DNA from: SHZL01 sp031362985
GTDB taxonomy: Bacteria > Pseudomonadota > Gammaproteobacteria > Xanthomonadales > SZUA-36
DNA length: 64,000 bases
Assembly: GCA_031362985.1 (NCBI GenBank)
Contig: JANLTO010000030.1
Span: 62,001-126,000, forward strand
Reading direction: 5' to 3'
Shown: positions 34,963 through 44,186 of the stretch, one piece after another
How positions within the stretch are numbered: the stretch's first letter is position 1
Layout: each line of letters starts with the position of its first letter
Made by a program: the position numbers and the translations under genes
Notes under the pieces: generated by a model
Seen by the model: only the letters and a program-made list of their open reading frames with translations
Database searches by the model: none
Told to the model about the DNA's origin: nothing

Positions 34963-36308
34963 TTACCTTGCGCCTTGAAGAAATTGCCGTAGCATTGGGC
35001 TTGGCGAAACCGGAGCAGGACCTGGCGATCGAGTCTATTGTTTCGGACAGCCGCAAAGCTGACTACGGGTCACTGTTTGCAGCGCTGCCTGGTACCCACG
35101 TGGATGGCCATTCGTTTGCCCGCACCGCAATTGCGCTGGGTGCAGTAGCCTTGCTGGTTAGCAAGCCGCAAGAATTACCTGTGCCCCAGTTGCTGGTCAA
35201 GGACGTGCTGGCAGCGCTTGGCCAAATTGCCAAACTGATCCGCATGAGACTGGACCCGGTTGTAGTGGGTGTTACCGGCAGCAACGGTAAGACTACCGTC
35301 AAGGAGATGTTGGCCAGTATCCTTCGACAGCAGGGCGACGTGCTGGCCACGCAGGGAAATTTCAATAACGAATTGGGTCTCCCGCTCACCCTGTTTCGTC
35401 TTGAAACACAGCATCGTTTTGCGGTACTGGAACTGGGTGCGAGCAAGGCGGGTGATATCGCCTACCTCTCCAGCATCGCCTTGCCCGACGTCGGTCTGAT
35501 TACCAATGTGGGGCCAGCGCATCTGGAGGGGTTTGGTTCCGAGGCGGGCGTGGCGGCAGCGAAAGGTGAGATTTATGCGCAGCTTCCAGTTTCTGGTTGC
35601 GCTGTTCTCAATGGTGATCAATCGTGGTGCCCTTTGTGGCGGCAAATGAATTCGGCTGGACGGGCCCTGACTTTTGGAGCCGGCACCGCTAACGACGTCC
35701 GGTTTGAACAGCTTGAAGCGGCTGCGCGCATGCGCACACCGAACGGTAGTTTTGATGTTCGGCTGACCTTACCTGGAATCCACAATCTTGCTAACGCTGC
35801 AGCCGCCACTGCGGCAGCATTTGCCCTCGATGTGCCACTGGAAAAGATACGTCTTGGTCTTGAGGCCGTGGAGCCGGTGCCTGGCAGGTTAAACCTGATC
35901 CGGACAGAGGCTGGATGGACAGTGATAGACGATACCTACAATGCCAACCCGGCGTCCCTATATTCCGCCTTGCAGGTCTTGGCTGGTATGCAGGGCACGC
36001 CATGGCTGGTGCTGGGCGACATGAAGGAACTGGGTGACGACAGTCGCAAGCTGCATGCCGAAGTGGGCGACGCGGCCAAGGCACTGGGCGTAAAGCGCGT
36101 TTTTGCAACGGGCGAGATGGCTGCAAGCACCGTTGACTCCTTCGGACCTGGTGCGCGGCACTACGCGGCACAGGCTGATTTGATTGACGCACTGCAGGCA
36201 GAGCTGCACCCGGGAATCAATTGCCTGGTGAAAGGTTCACGTTCCATGGGTATGGAACGCGTAGTGCAGGCGATCAGGGTGCAGCGAGTTTTACAGGAGG
36301 CCTGCTGA
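34959..36308 (+). CDS. murF: UDP-MurNAc-tripeptide:D-Ala-D-Ala ligase MurF
   Basis: Completes the cytoplasmic pentapeptide precursor by adding D-Ala-D-Ala. 449 residues. Seen: SIVSDSRKADYGSLFAAL, ATP loop GVTGSNGKTTVKEML, TQGNFNNELGLPLTL, and VIDDTYNANPASL near residue 324. The start is GTG at 34959, overlapping murE; the stop overlaps the mraY ATG by one base. Confidence 0.97.
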   Translation: MITLRLEEIAVALGLAKPEQDLAIESIVSDSRKADYGSLFAALPGTHVDGHSFARTAIALGAVALLVSKPQELPVPQLLVKDVLAALGQIAKLIRMRLDPVVVGVTGSNGKTTVKEMLASILRQQGDVLATQGNFNNELGLPLTLFRLETQHRFAVLELGASKAGDIAYLSSIALPDVGLITNVGPAHLEGFGSEAGVAAAKGEIYAQLPVSGCAVLNGDQSWCPLWRQMNSAGRALTFGAGTANDVRFEQLEAAARMRTPNGSFDVRLTLPGIHNLANAAAATAAAFALDVPLEKIRLGLEAVEPVPGRLNLIRTEAGWTVIDDTYNANPASLYSALQVLAGMQGTPWLVLGDMKELGDDSRKLHAEVGDAAKALGVKRVFATGEMAASTVDSFGPGARHYAAQADLIDALQAELHPGINCLVKGSRSMGMERVVQAIRVQRVLQEAC

Positions 36309-37390
36309 TGCTGCTGTGGCTGTTCGGTAAGTTGGCTGAAGTTAATCCGGACTTTAATGTCTTTGGATACATCACGCTGCGCTCAATACTTGCTGCCTTG
36401 ACAGCATTGCTGGTGTCACTATTTCTCGGTCCGGCTTTCATACGCCGCCTGGTGCAGCGTCAGGTTGGGCAACCCATTCGGGAGCTGGGGCCAAAAAGCC
36501 ATTTCTCCAAAGCAGGTACACCCACCATGGGTGGCGCCTTGATTTTGTTTTCGGTCGTACTGTCCACCTTGCTTTGGGCGGACCTTGGTAATCGCTATGT
36601 CTGGGTCGTGTTGCTTGTGACCATGTCCTTCGGGCTGATTGGTTGGCTGGATGATTATCGCAAGCTGGTGTTGCAGGATTCCCGTGGATTGCCCGCACGT
36701 TGGAAATACCTTGCGCAATCCGTGGTAGGGCTGGTGGTCGCCCTGTACCTGTACTCCTCTGCTGATGTTCCGGCTGCAACCGCCCTGATCGTGCCGTTTT
36801 TCAAGGGGATTGCGATTCCTCTGGGGGCGTTCTATGTAGTGAGCACTTATTTCATGATCGTGGGTTTTTCCAACGCCGTAAATCTGACTGACGGTTTGGA
36901 TGGCCTTGCCATTATGCCGACCGTGTTTATTGCAGCAGCCCTTGGCATATTTTCCTATGTCGCCGGCAACTCAGTGTTTTCCAGCTACCTTGCAACTCCG
37001 TCCATACCTGGAGCCGGAGAACTGTCCATATTCTGCGGGACACTGGGAGGCGCAGGCCTGGGTTTCCTGTGGTTCAACACCTACCCGGCACAAATTTTCA
37101 TGGGAGATATCGGTGCGCTGGCAATGGGTGCTGCATTGGGTGTAGTGGCAGTCGTGGTGCGGCAGGAATTGGTCTTCATTCTCATGGCCGGCGTTTTTGT
37201 CATGGAAACCGTATCGGTCATCCTGCAAGTGGCCTCATTCAAACTTACCGGTAAGCGAATTTTCCGCATGGCCCCGATTCACCATCATTTTGAATTGAAG
37301 GGTTGGCCTGAGCCGCGGGTTATCGTGCGCTTCTGGATTATCTCGGTCATCCTGGTTCTGGCCGGACTTGCCACGTTGAAACTGCGATGA
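36308..37390 (+). CDS. mraY: Phospho-MurNAc-pentapeptide translocase MraY
   Basis: Integral membrane enzyme that makes lipid I by joining phospho-MurNAc-pentapeptide to undecaprenyl phosphate. 360 residues, about ten membrane helices. Catalytic loops are intact: DDYRK (WLDDYRKLV), NLTDGLDGLA, GDIGALAMG and MAPIHHHFELKGW. ATG at 36308 is chosen; an upstream in-frame start at 36221 lies within murF. TACAGGAGG sits just upstream as the ribosome binding site. Confidence 0.97.
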   Translation: MLLWLFGKLAEVNPDFNVFGYITLRSILAALTALLVSLFLGPAFIRRLVQRQVGQPIRELGPKSHFSKAGTPTMGGALILFSVVLSTLLWADLGNRYVWVVLLVTMSFGLIGWLDDYRKLVLQDSRGLPARWKYLAQSVVGLVVALYLYSSADVPAATALIVPFFKGIAIPLGAFYVVSTYFMIVGFSNAVNLTDGLDGLAIMPTVFIAAALGIFSYVAGNSVFSSYLATPSIPGAGELSIFCGTLGGAGLGFLWFNTYPAQIFMGDIGALAMGAALGVVAVVVRQELVFILMAGVFVMETVSVILQVASFKLTGKRIFRMAPIHHHFELKGWPEPRVIVRFWIISVILVLAGLATLKLR

Positions 37391-38598
37391 AGAAAATGGT
37401 GCCCATTTTCCAGGCACGTCATGCAGGCATGGCGGGAGCTATGCCAGGCCTCGACACGTACGTGTTGATTCCTGCATTGCTGCTGTTGGCGCTGGGCATG
37501 ATCATGGTGGGCTCTGCTTCGATTTCCATAGCTGAAAGCCAGGGAGTACCCGTCTATTTTTACTTGCTGCGGCACACAGTCTTTGTTGCGCTCGGCGTGG
37601 GTCTTGCGCTCTCGTTTCGCATCATTCCCATTGATTTTCTCGAGCGCGTCTCGAGGCCCATGATGCTGCTGTCTGCCCTGGTCCTGTTGCTCGTGTTTAT
37701 CCCGGGTATTGGCGCCACGGTGAACGGGAGTACCCGGTGGTTACGCCTGGGCGTGGTGAATTTCCAGGCCGTTGAAGCCGTCAAGGTCATGGCGATTATT
37801 TATGTTTCAGGATACCTGTCGCGCAAGGCGGGGCTGGTACACACCAGATTCTTTGATACGCTCAAGCCGCTCATTTTTGGTGGTGTTCTGGCGGCCATTC
37901 TGCTGTTGCAACCGGACATGGGAAGCGCGGCAATCATTATCGCCATTATAGTGGGCATGATTTGGCTCGCCGGTGCGGCATGGCGCCATATCATGGTTCT
38001 GGGCTTGCTCACGCTGCCGGCTTTCGGATTCGCCGCGATGGAGCCGTATCGCCTGAGGCGTATTGTGAGCTTCATGGACCCATGGGCTGATCCTTTCAAT
38101 AGTGGCTTCCAGCTCACCCAGGCCTTGATCGCGGTCGGCAGGGGGGAAGTTTTCGGTGTTGGTCTCGGTGCCAGCATTCAGAAGCTGTTCTACCTCCCGG
38201 AAGCTCATACTGACTTTATTTTTGCTGTGCTGGCAGAGGAATTTGGCTTGATGGGCGTGGTCTTCGTGTTGGGCCTGTTTGTTCTGCTTATCACGCGCAT
38301 CATGGTCATAGGCGTTATGGCGCATCGCGCCGGACGGCCGTTCGCCGGATTTCTCGCGTACGGAGTTGGTTTGTGGTTAGGCCTCCAGGCAGTAGTGAGC
38401 ATAGGTGTGAATCTCGGCGTACTGCCAACCAAGGGTTTGACTCTGCCACTGATCAGCTCGGGCGGTAGCAGTATCCTGATGACCATGCTGGGCCTGGGCA
38501 TGGTGTTACGAATCAAGTACGAACTTGATCGCGACCGTGTCCGTGACCGTGATCTTCCGGCGAGGCCGCGCGTGCGTCACCGGGGGGCTGCGTTGTGA
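37387..38598 (+). CDS. ftsW: Peptidoglycan glycosyltransferase FtsW
   Basis: SEDS-family polymerase of septal peptidoglycan, partner of FtsI. 403 residues, ten membrane helices. Family landmarks: LLQPDMGSAAIIIAI, GFQLTQALIAVGRGEVFGVG, LPEAHTDFIFAVLAEEFG and GLTLPLISSGGSSIL. The Arg-rich C-terminal tail (RDRVRDRDLPARPRVRHRG) is cytoplasmic. The ATG overlaps mraY by four bases; the stop overlaps murG by four bases. Confidence 0.97.
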   Translation: MKKMVPIFQARHAGMAGAMPGLDTYVLIPALLLLALGMIMVGSASISIAESQGVPVYFYLLRHTVFVALGVGLALSFRIIPIDFLERVSRPMMLLSALVLLLVFIPGIGATVNGSTRWLRLGVVNFQAVEAVKVMAIIYVSGYLSRKAGLVHTRFFDTLKPLIFGGVLAAILLLQPDMGSAAIIIAIIVGMIWLAGAAWRHIMVLGLLTLPAFGFAAMEPYRLRRIVSFMDPWADPFNSGFQLTQALIAVGRGEVFGVGLGASIQKLFYLPEAHTDFIFAVLAEEFGLMGVVFVLGLFVLLITRIMVIGVMAHRAGRPFAGFLAYGVGLWLGLQAVVSIGVNLGVLPTKGLTLPLISSGGSSILMTMLGLGMVLRIKYELDRDRVRDRDLPARPRVRHRGAAL

Positions 38599-39683
38599 GC
38601 AATGTGCCGCAAGGAGTCCTGATCATGGCCGGTGGAACGGGCGGCCACATTTTCCCGGGCCTCGCAGTGGCTGAGTCATTACGTGAGAGGCACATTCCCG
38701 TGCGCTGGCTTGGGGCGAGCGGGGCCATGGAATGTCAGCGCGTGCCTGCGGCTGGTTTTCCATTGGACCTGGTGAACATTTCCGGGCTGCGGGGTAAGGG
38801 TCTGTTGCGCTGGATGCGCATGCCTGGGCAGTTATGCAAAGCAGTCTGGCAGGCATTCAGGCTGATAGGGCGCAATCGTCCGGCTTGTGCCATAAGCTTT
38901 GGCGGCTATGCTGCCGGTCCGGGCGGACTCGCTGCGTGGTTGCGTGGCGTGCCCTTGCTGGTGCATGAGCAAAACCGCATCCCCGGGCTAACCAATCGGG
39001 TGCTGGCGCACATGGCCAAGCGAGTGCTACAGGCATTTCCGGATACCTGGCCAGACCGATTGCGTGCAGACACCTGCGGTAATCCAGTGCGCCAGGAAGT
39101 GGTCTCGATCATGGCGCCTGCCGATCGCTTGCAGAACAGAAAGGGCAGAGCCCGCCTGCTAATCACCGGTGGCAGCCAGGGTGCGCTCGCTTTGAACCGG
39201 GTACTGCCGCACGCGATCGCTTTGCTTGGTGAATCCAGTCGCCCTGAAATTCGTCATCAGGCCGGTAAAGGCCACGCTGGCAATACTGCGGCCGTCTACG
39301 CAGCGGAAGAGCTCAATGCCCAGGTAGATGAATTCATCGAGGACATGGCAGAAGCCTATGCATGGGCCGACCTGGTAGTTTGCCGCGCCGGTGCGCTAAC
39401 CGTGTCGGAGCTTGCAGCCGCAGGTGTTGGCGCGATCCTGGTGCCTTTTCCCCATGCAGTCGATGATCATCAGACGCGTAATGCTGCATTCCTGGTTGAG
39501 GCCGGGGCTGCGCAGCTCATGCCGGAAGCAAAGTGTACGGCGCAGGAACTCAGCCGCTTGCTGGATTCTCTGCTCAGCGACAGGGCGGTTTTGTTGGAAA
39601 TGGCAAAATCTGCCCGCGCGGTAGCGGTACCTGATTCTGCCAATCGGGTGGCGTTCGAGTGCATGGAGTACGCGGGCTCATGA
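38595..39683 (+). CDS. murG: Lipid II synthase MurG (GlcNAc transferase)
   Basis: Adds GlcNAc to lipid I at the inner face of the membrane. 362 residues, GT28 fold. GGTGGHIFPGLAVAESL at the N-terminus, GYAAGPGGLAAW, HEQNRIPGLTNR, ITGGSQGALALN and VVCRAGALTVSELAAAG near the UDP-GlcNAc site. The start is GTG at 38595 inside the ftsW stop. Confidence 0.97.
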   Translation: MSNVPQGVLIMAGGTGGHIFPGLAVAESLRERHIPVRWLGASGAMECQRVPAAGFPLDLVNISGLRGKGLLRWMRMPGQLCKAVWQAFRLIGRNRPACAISFGGYAAGPGGLAAWLRGVPLLVHEQNRIPGLTNRVLAHMAKRVLQAFPDTWPDRLRADTCGNPVRQEVVSIMAPADRLQNRKGRARLLITGGSQGALALNRVLPHAIALLGESSRPEIRHQAGKGHAGNTAAVYAAEELNAQVDEFIEDMAEAYAWADLVVCRAGALTVSELAAAGVGAILVPFPHAVDDHQTRNAAFLVEAGAAQLMPEAKCTAQELSRLLDSLLSDRAVLLEMAKSARAVAVPDSANRVAFECMEYAGS

Positions 39684-41125
39684 GTTCTCACAGCTCACAT
39701 CTGCAACCCATGCGCCGCATCAAGCGTGTTCACCTGGTGGGTATTGGCGGCGCGGGCATGAGCGGGATTGCAGAAGTGCTGGTAAATCTCGGGTTCGAAG
39801 TCAGCGGCTCGGACCTGACCGACAGCAGCACTACCCGGCATCTCAGTCAGTTAGGGGCGATTATTTCTATTGGGCATGATGCCGGAAACGTTAAAGGCGT
39901 GGACGTGCTGGTGATTTCCAGCGCCGTCAAAGCGGACAACCCGGAAGTTGCAGTGGCAAGGAAAAGGCGTATTCCGGTCGTACCCCGTGCTGAAATGCTG
40001 GCGGAGTTAATGCGATTCCGACGTGGAATTGCAATTGCCGGCACCCATGGCAAGACCACCACTACCAGCCTGACAGCCAGTCTGCTGGCCGAAGCTGGCC
40101 TGGACCCGACTTTTGTGATCGGTGGACTGCTGAACGCCTGGGGCAGCCACGCCCGCCTGGGTGCCGGTGAGTACCTGGTGGCCGAAGCGGACGAAAGCGA
40201 TGGCTCTTTCCTCCTCTTGCAGCCAGTGGTTGCGTTGGTCAGTAACGTGGACCGGGATCATCTCGAAAACTATGGCGGCAGTTTTGAGAACCTGAAAAAA
40301 GCCTTCCTCGAGTTTCTCCACCATCTGCCTTTTTACGGCGCTGCAGTGTTGTGCATTGACGATGCGCAAACGGCAGCGATGATTCCAAGCCTGACGCGGG
40401 CCGTGGTGACTTACGGTCTGAACGAGCGTGCTGATATTCGTGCCACCGAAGTCAGGCAACTTGGCCGCATGATGCACTTCACACTGCATCTTCCAAATGA
40501 CAGCGTGCACTACAGTGTGAGCTTGAATCTGCCTGGTGTGCACAATGTCCAGAACGCATTGGGGGCGATTGCAGTTGCCTGGGAATTGGGTGTTGATGTG
40601 CCGGCAGTCATTGGCAGTCTGGCGGTTTTCCAGGGTGTGGGGCGGCGCTTTGCCGAAGTCGGCATGTTCTGCTTGAGTGATCATCCGGGTGCGGGCGAAG
40701 TCATGGTGATTGAGGATTACGGGCACCATCCTTCAGAACTCAGAGCTACGTTGAACGCCGCCCGAAATGGCTGGCCGGAGAAACGCATTGTGGTCGTGTT
40801 CCAGCCGCACCGTTTTACGCGGACTCGCGACCTGTTTGATGATTTTGGCAACGTTCTGTCCGAAGCAGATTTCGTGGTTCTTACCGATGTGTACTCTGCC
40901 GGTGAGACACCCATTGATGGAATCGACAGCCGGGCAATGTGCCAATCCATTCGCGCACGCGGCAAAGTGGATCCGATTCTGATTCCGGATGTGACCGACA
41001 TCGCGATTGAACTGCCTTCGATGTTGCGTGCGGGAGACCTGGTGTTGCTGTTGGGTGCCGGCAATATTGGCCAGGTTGCCGAGCATATTCGGGAAAACGG
41101 ATTTCCCAGGAAGGAAGCTGCATGA
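39680..41125 (+). CDS. murC: UDP-N-acetylmuramate:L-alanine ligase MurC
   Basis: First amino-acid ligase of the stem peptide. 481 residues from ATG 39680. HLVGIGGAGMSGIAEVL, ATP loop GTHGKTTTTSLTASLL, AEADESDGSFLLL, NVDRDHLENY and YGHHPSELRATL match the family. The ATG overlaps the murG stop by four bases and the 3' end overlaps ddl by four bases. Confidence 0.97.
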   Translation: MSSHSSHLQPMRRIKRVHLVGIGGAGMSGIAEVLVNLGFEVSGSDLTDSSTTRHLSQLGAIISIGHDAGNVKGVDVLVISSAVKADNPEVAVARKRRIPVVPRAEMLAELMRFRRGIAIAGTHGKTTTTSLTASLLAEAGLDPTFVIGGLLNAWGSHARLGAGEYLVAEADESDGSFLLLQPVVALVSNVDRDHLENYGGSFENLKKAFLEFLHHLPFYGAAVLCIDDAQTAAMIPSLTRAVVTYGLNERADIRATEVRQLGRMMHFTLHLPNDSVHYSVSLNLPGVHNVQNALGAIAVAWELGVDVPAVIGSLAVFQGVGRRFAEVGMFCLSDHPGAGEVMVIEDYGHHPSELRATLNAARNGWPEKRIVVVFQPHRFTRTRDLFDDFGNVLSEADFVVLTDVYSAGETPIDGIDSRAMCQSIRARGKVDPILIPDVTDIAIELPSMLRAGDLVLLLGAGNIGQVAEHIRENGFPRKEAA

Positions 41126-42063
41126 ACAATGTGCCATCGCTGAAGCTCAAGGATGCGCAAGCGTTTGGGCGGGTTGGCCTGGTAATTGGTGGGAGCAGCG
41201 CTGAGCGTCAAGTCTCTCTCAATGGTGGTCGTGCAGTAGCTGCATCGATGGTACGAAGCAAAATAGACCATGAAGTATTTGACGGACCGGTGCCCTTGTT
41301 TGCAGCGATCAGCATGGGCAAAGTGGACCGGGTATTTAACCTGTTACACGGTCCCGATGGTGAAGACGGATCTTTGCAGGGTGCTTTGCAGTTGATGAAA
41401 GTTCCCTTTACTGGCGCAGATCTCGCTTCATCGGCTTTGAGTATGGACAAGGTCCGGTCCAAGTGGGTCTGGGAAAGAAACGGAATTTCCACCCCGCCCT
41501 TCATGCATTTTGGCCGGCACGAGGTCGATTACCAGCGTGCACTGGAAAGTTTCGGGCTGCCGCTTTTTGTAAAGCCCACATCCCTCGGTTCCAGCATCGG
41601 AATTTCCCGGGTCAAGTGTGAAAGCGAGCTTGACGTGGCGGTAGAGTTGGCCCGTTCCTTCGGTTCAACCATCATCATTGAAAAAGAAATTCGTGGCGGT
41701 GAGTACTTTGCGGGCATTCTGGAACAAATCACGCTGCCCTTGATTCGCGTGGTCACTCCACGCGAATTTTACGACTACACCGCCAAGTATGAATCCAGCG
41801 AGACCCGCTATCACTGCCCCTGCGGATTAACACCGGAAATGGAACAAGCTTTGAAATTGCAGGCATTGCGTGCCTTTCAGTTGTTGGGAGCTTCCGGCTG
41901 GGGGCGTATTGACTTCCTGCTGGATGAGCAGGGCAAAGGGTGGTTCCTTGAGGCCAATACTACGCCGGGAATGACCGATCACAGCCTGGTTCCCCAGGCG
42001 GCAGCTGCGATCGGGATTGGTTTCGACGAACTGGTGTGGCGCATCCTGGAGACCAGCCTGTGA
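41122..42063 (+). CDS. ddl: D-alanine:D-alanine ligase
   Basis: ATP-grasp enzyme that makes the D-Ala-D-Ala used by MurF. 313 residues. GLVIGGSSAERQVSLNGG, HGPDGEDGSLQGALQLM, PLFVKPTSLGSSIGIS and the C-terminal FLEANTTPGMTDHSLVPQAA (Mg/ATP site) are present. The ATG overlaps murC; the stop overlaps the ftsQ start. Confidence 0.96.
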   Translation: MNNVPSLKLKDAQAFGRVGLVIGGSSAERQVSLNGGRAVAASMVRSKIDHEVFDGPVPLFAAISMGKVDRVFNLLHGPDGEDGSLQGALQLMKVPFTGADLASSALSMDKVRSKWVWERNGISTPPFMHFGRHEVDYQRALESFGLPLFVKPTSLGSSIGISRVKCESELDVAVELARSFGSTIIIEKEIRGGEYFAGILEQITLPLIRVVTPREFYDYTAKYESSETRYHCPCGLTPEMEQALKLQALRAFQLLGASGWGRIDFLLDEQGKGWFLEANTTPGMTDHSLVPQAAAAIGIGFDELVWRILETSL

Positions 42064-42836
42064 GCAACTACCGGCACATTGCACATGCCAGCCGTTACCC
42101 GGTCAACCGGGGTTTCAGCAGCGGCATGCTCACGATACTGGTGTTGTTCGCGGTTTCAGTGGCCGGGACCATTTGGGTCAGCATGGGCATCGTAGCGAAG
42201 GAGCAATGGCCTATCCGCTGGCTTGAACTTCATGGCGCGTTTAACCGGGTCAGCGCGGATCAGTTGCGCGGCAGCCTGGCAAAGCAACTCAATGCCAGCT
42301 TCTTCACTATCGAATTACAGGACTTGCGCACCGCGGCCCAACGCAATGCCTGGGTCGCCTCGGTCGGTGTGCAGAAGCGCTGGCCGGATACAGTCATCGT
42401 TTCCATAGAGGAACACGTTCCAATCGCACACTGGAATAGCGGTCATCTCATATCCACAACCGGACAGGTGTTCGCCGTGCCTGATGCAGATGAAATTCAG
42501 GGATTGCCCTGGCTCAAGGGACCGGATGAGCGGCTGGATCTGGTGCTGACAAATTGGTCACAGTTTGATGCCATGCTGGATTCCGCCGAATTGGAAATTG
42601 ACCAGCTTACGCTGGACCAGCGCGGGGCCTGGTCGATGCTCCTGGACAAGGGAACGCGCTTGCAACTGGGCCGTGACCAACCGGTTGAGCGGCTGCGCAG
42701 ACTGATAAGTGGTTGGGGGATTCTGCTCAATGAACATGAATTGCCGCCAGTTCTTGTTGACTTGAGATACTCCAACGGTTTCGCCGTTCACTGGCCGAAA
42801 GACGCCGCCGATTTTGCCGGGAATTACCCAGAATGA
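42060..42836 (+). CDS. ftsQ: Cell division protein FtsQ
   Basis: Bitopic divisome scaffold linking FtsA/FtsZ-side proteins to FtsBL. 258 residues from GTG 42060: a cytoplasmic start, one membrane helix (about 22-43), a POTRA domain (about 48-118, with WPIRWLELHGAFNRVS) and the FtsQ/DivIB beta domain (about 120-245). GTG at 42060 overlaps the ddl stop; a longer in-frame start at 42036 is less likely because it invades ddl. The stop overlaps ftsA by four bases. Confidence 0.93.
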   Translation: MSNYRHIAHASRYPVNRGFSSGMLTILVLFAVSVAGTIWVSMGIVAKEQWPIRWLELHGAFNRVSADQLRGSLAKQLNASFFTIELQDLRTAAQRNAWVASVGVQKRWPDTVIVSIEEHVPIAHWNSGHLISTTGQVFAVPDADEIQGLPWLKGPDERLDLVLTNWSQFDAMLDSAELEIDQLTLDQRGAWSMLLDKGTRLQLGRDQPVERLRRLISGWGILLNEHELPPVLVDLRYSNGFAVHWPKDAADFAGNYPE

Positions 42837-44065
42837 TGCCGAGAAAAACAGAGAAGTCATTGGTGGTGGGCCTGGATGTTGGAACATCCAAAGTGGTTGC
42901 CATCGTGGGCGAAATCCAGGCGGACGGATCGGTTGAGGTAATCGGTATTGGTTCACATCCATCGCGAGGTCTCAAACGGGGGGTCATAGTGGATATGGCA
43001 TCCACGGAGCAGGCTATCCAGCGCGCTGTCGAAGAGGCCGAGTTGATGGCGGGCTGCGAAATTCACTCTGTATTCGCCGGGATTTCCGGCAACCACATCC
43101 GCAGTCTGAATTCTGATGGTACGGTGGCGATCAAGGACAAGGAAGTCTCGGAAGGCGATGTGGAACGTGTGCTCGATGCTGCACGTGCTGTCCCCGTAGC
43201 TGCGGACCAGAAAATCCTGCATGTGTTGCCGCAGGAGTACGTGATCGATAACCAGAGTGGCATCCGCCAACCCATAGGCATGTCCGGTGTGCGGCTGGAA
43301 GCGCATGTGCATGTGGTTACTGCCGCACTGAGTGCGACGCAAAACATCAGCAAATGTGTTTCCCGCTGCGGACTTGTGATCGACGAACTCATCATGCAGC
43401 CTTTGGCCGCCAGTTTCTCAGCGTTAACGCAGGACGAAAAGGATCTCGGAGTATGTCTGGTGGATATCGGCGCAGGTACAACCGACATAGCCGTATTCAC
43501 CGATGGCGCGATTCGCCACACTGCCTGCATTCCGATAGCAGGTGACCAGGTAACGAATGATATTGCCGTCGCGCTACGCACGCCCACGCAACACGCCGAA
43601 GACATAAAGATCAAGTATGCCTGTGCCCTGGAACAATTAGCGCGCAACGACGAAACCATCCAGGTTCCAAGCGTAGGTGACCGTACATCACGCCGGCTGG
43701 CCCGGCAGACTTTGGCGCAGGTGGTCGAGGCGCGCTACCGTGAGCTGTTTCGGCTGGTGCTTGATGAACTGCGGCGCAGTGGCCTCGAAAGCCTGGTTGC
43801 TGCAGGACTGGTGATGACCGGCGGGGCCTCCAGGATTGAAGGCGCCGAAGAACTCGCGGAAGAGGTTTTTCACATGCCGGTGAGGTTGGCGACCCCACAG
43901 GGCGTTTCCGGCCTGGCGGATGTAGTTTCCAATGCCATCCATGCTACCGGGGTTGGCTTGCTGCTTTACGGCAGCCAGGCGGGTAGCCACCGCACGCTGT
44001 CGCCGGGCGGAGGAGGGGATAATTTTGTGGGGCGGCTGAAGAGTTGGTTCAGGGGTGAATTCTGA
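42833..44065 (+). CDS. ftsA: Cell division protein FtsA
   Basis: Actin-like protein that tethers FtsZ to the membrane. 410 residues. VGLDVGTSKVVAIVGEIQ (phosphate 1), IDNQSGIRQPIGMSG (1C domain), LVDIGAGTTDIAVF (phosphate 2) and VMTGGASRIEGAEEL (adenosine). The C-terminal amphipathic membrane-targeting helix is seen in VGRLKSWFRGEF. ATG at 42833. Confidence 0.97.
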   Translation: MMPRKTEKSLVVGLDVGTSKVVAIVGEIQADGSVEVIGIGSHPSRGLKRGVIVDMASTEQAIQRAVEEAELMAGCEIHSVFAGISGNHIRSLNSDGTVAIKDKEVSEGDVERVLDAARAVPVAADQKILHVLPQEYVIDNQSGIRQPIGMSGVRLEAHVHVVTAALSATQNISKCVSRCGLVIDELIMQPLAASFSALTQDEKDLGVCLVDIGAGTTDIAVFTDGAIRHTACIPIAGDQVTNDIAVALRTPTQHAEDIKIKYACALEQLARNDETIQVPSVGDRTSRRLARQTLAQVVEARYRELFRLVLDELRRSGLESLVAAGLVMTGGASRIEGAEELAEEVFHMPVRLATPQGVSGLADVVSNAIHATGVGLLLYGSQAGSHRTLSPGGGGDNFVGRLKSWFRGEF

Positions 44066-44186
44066 GTTTTAAGGACTTGTTGCGCACGATGACAACGTAA
44101 AGCTAGAAACCGCAAAAAGCGGTCAGCAAATAATCGTCAAAATGCATCACGCGACAGGAATATCGGCGAGCGAGAGGAGAAGGAAA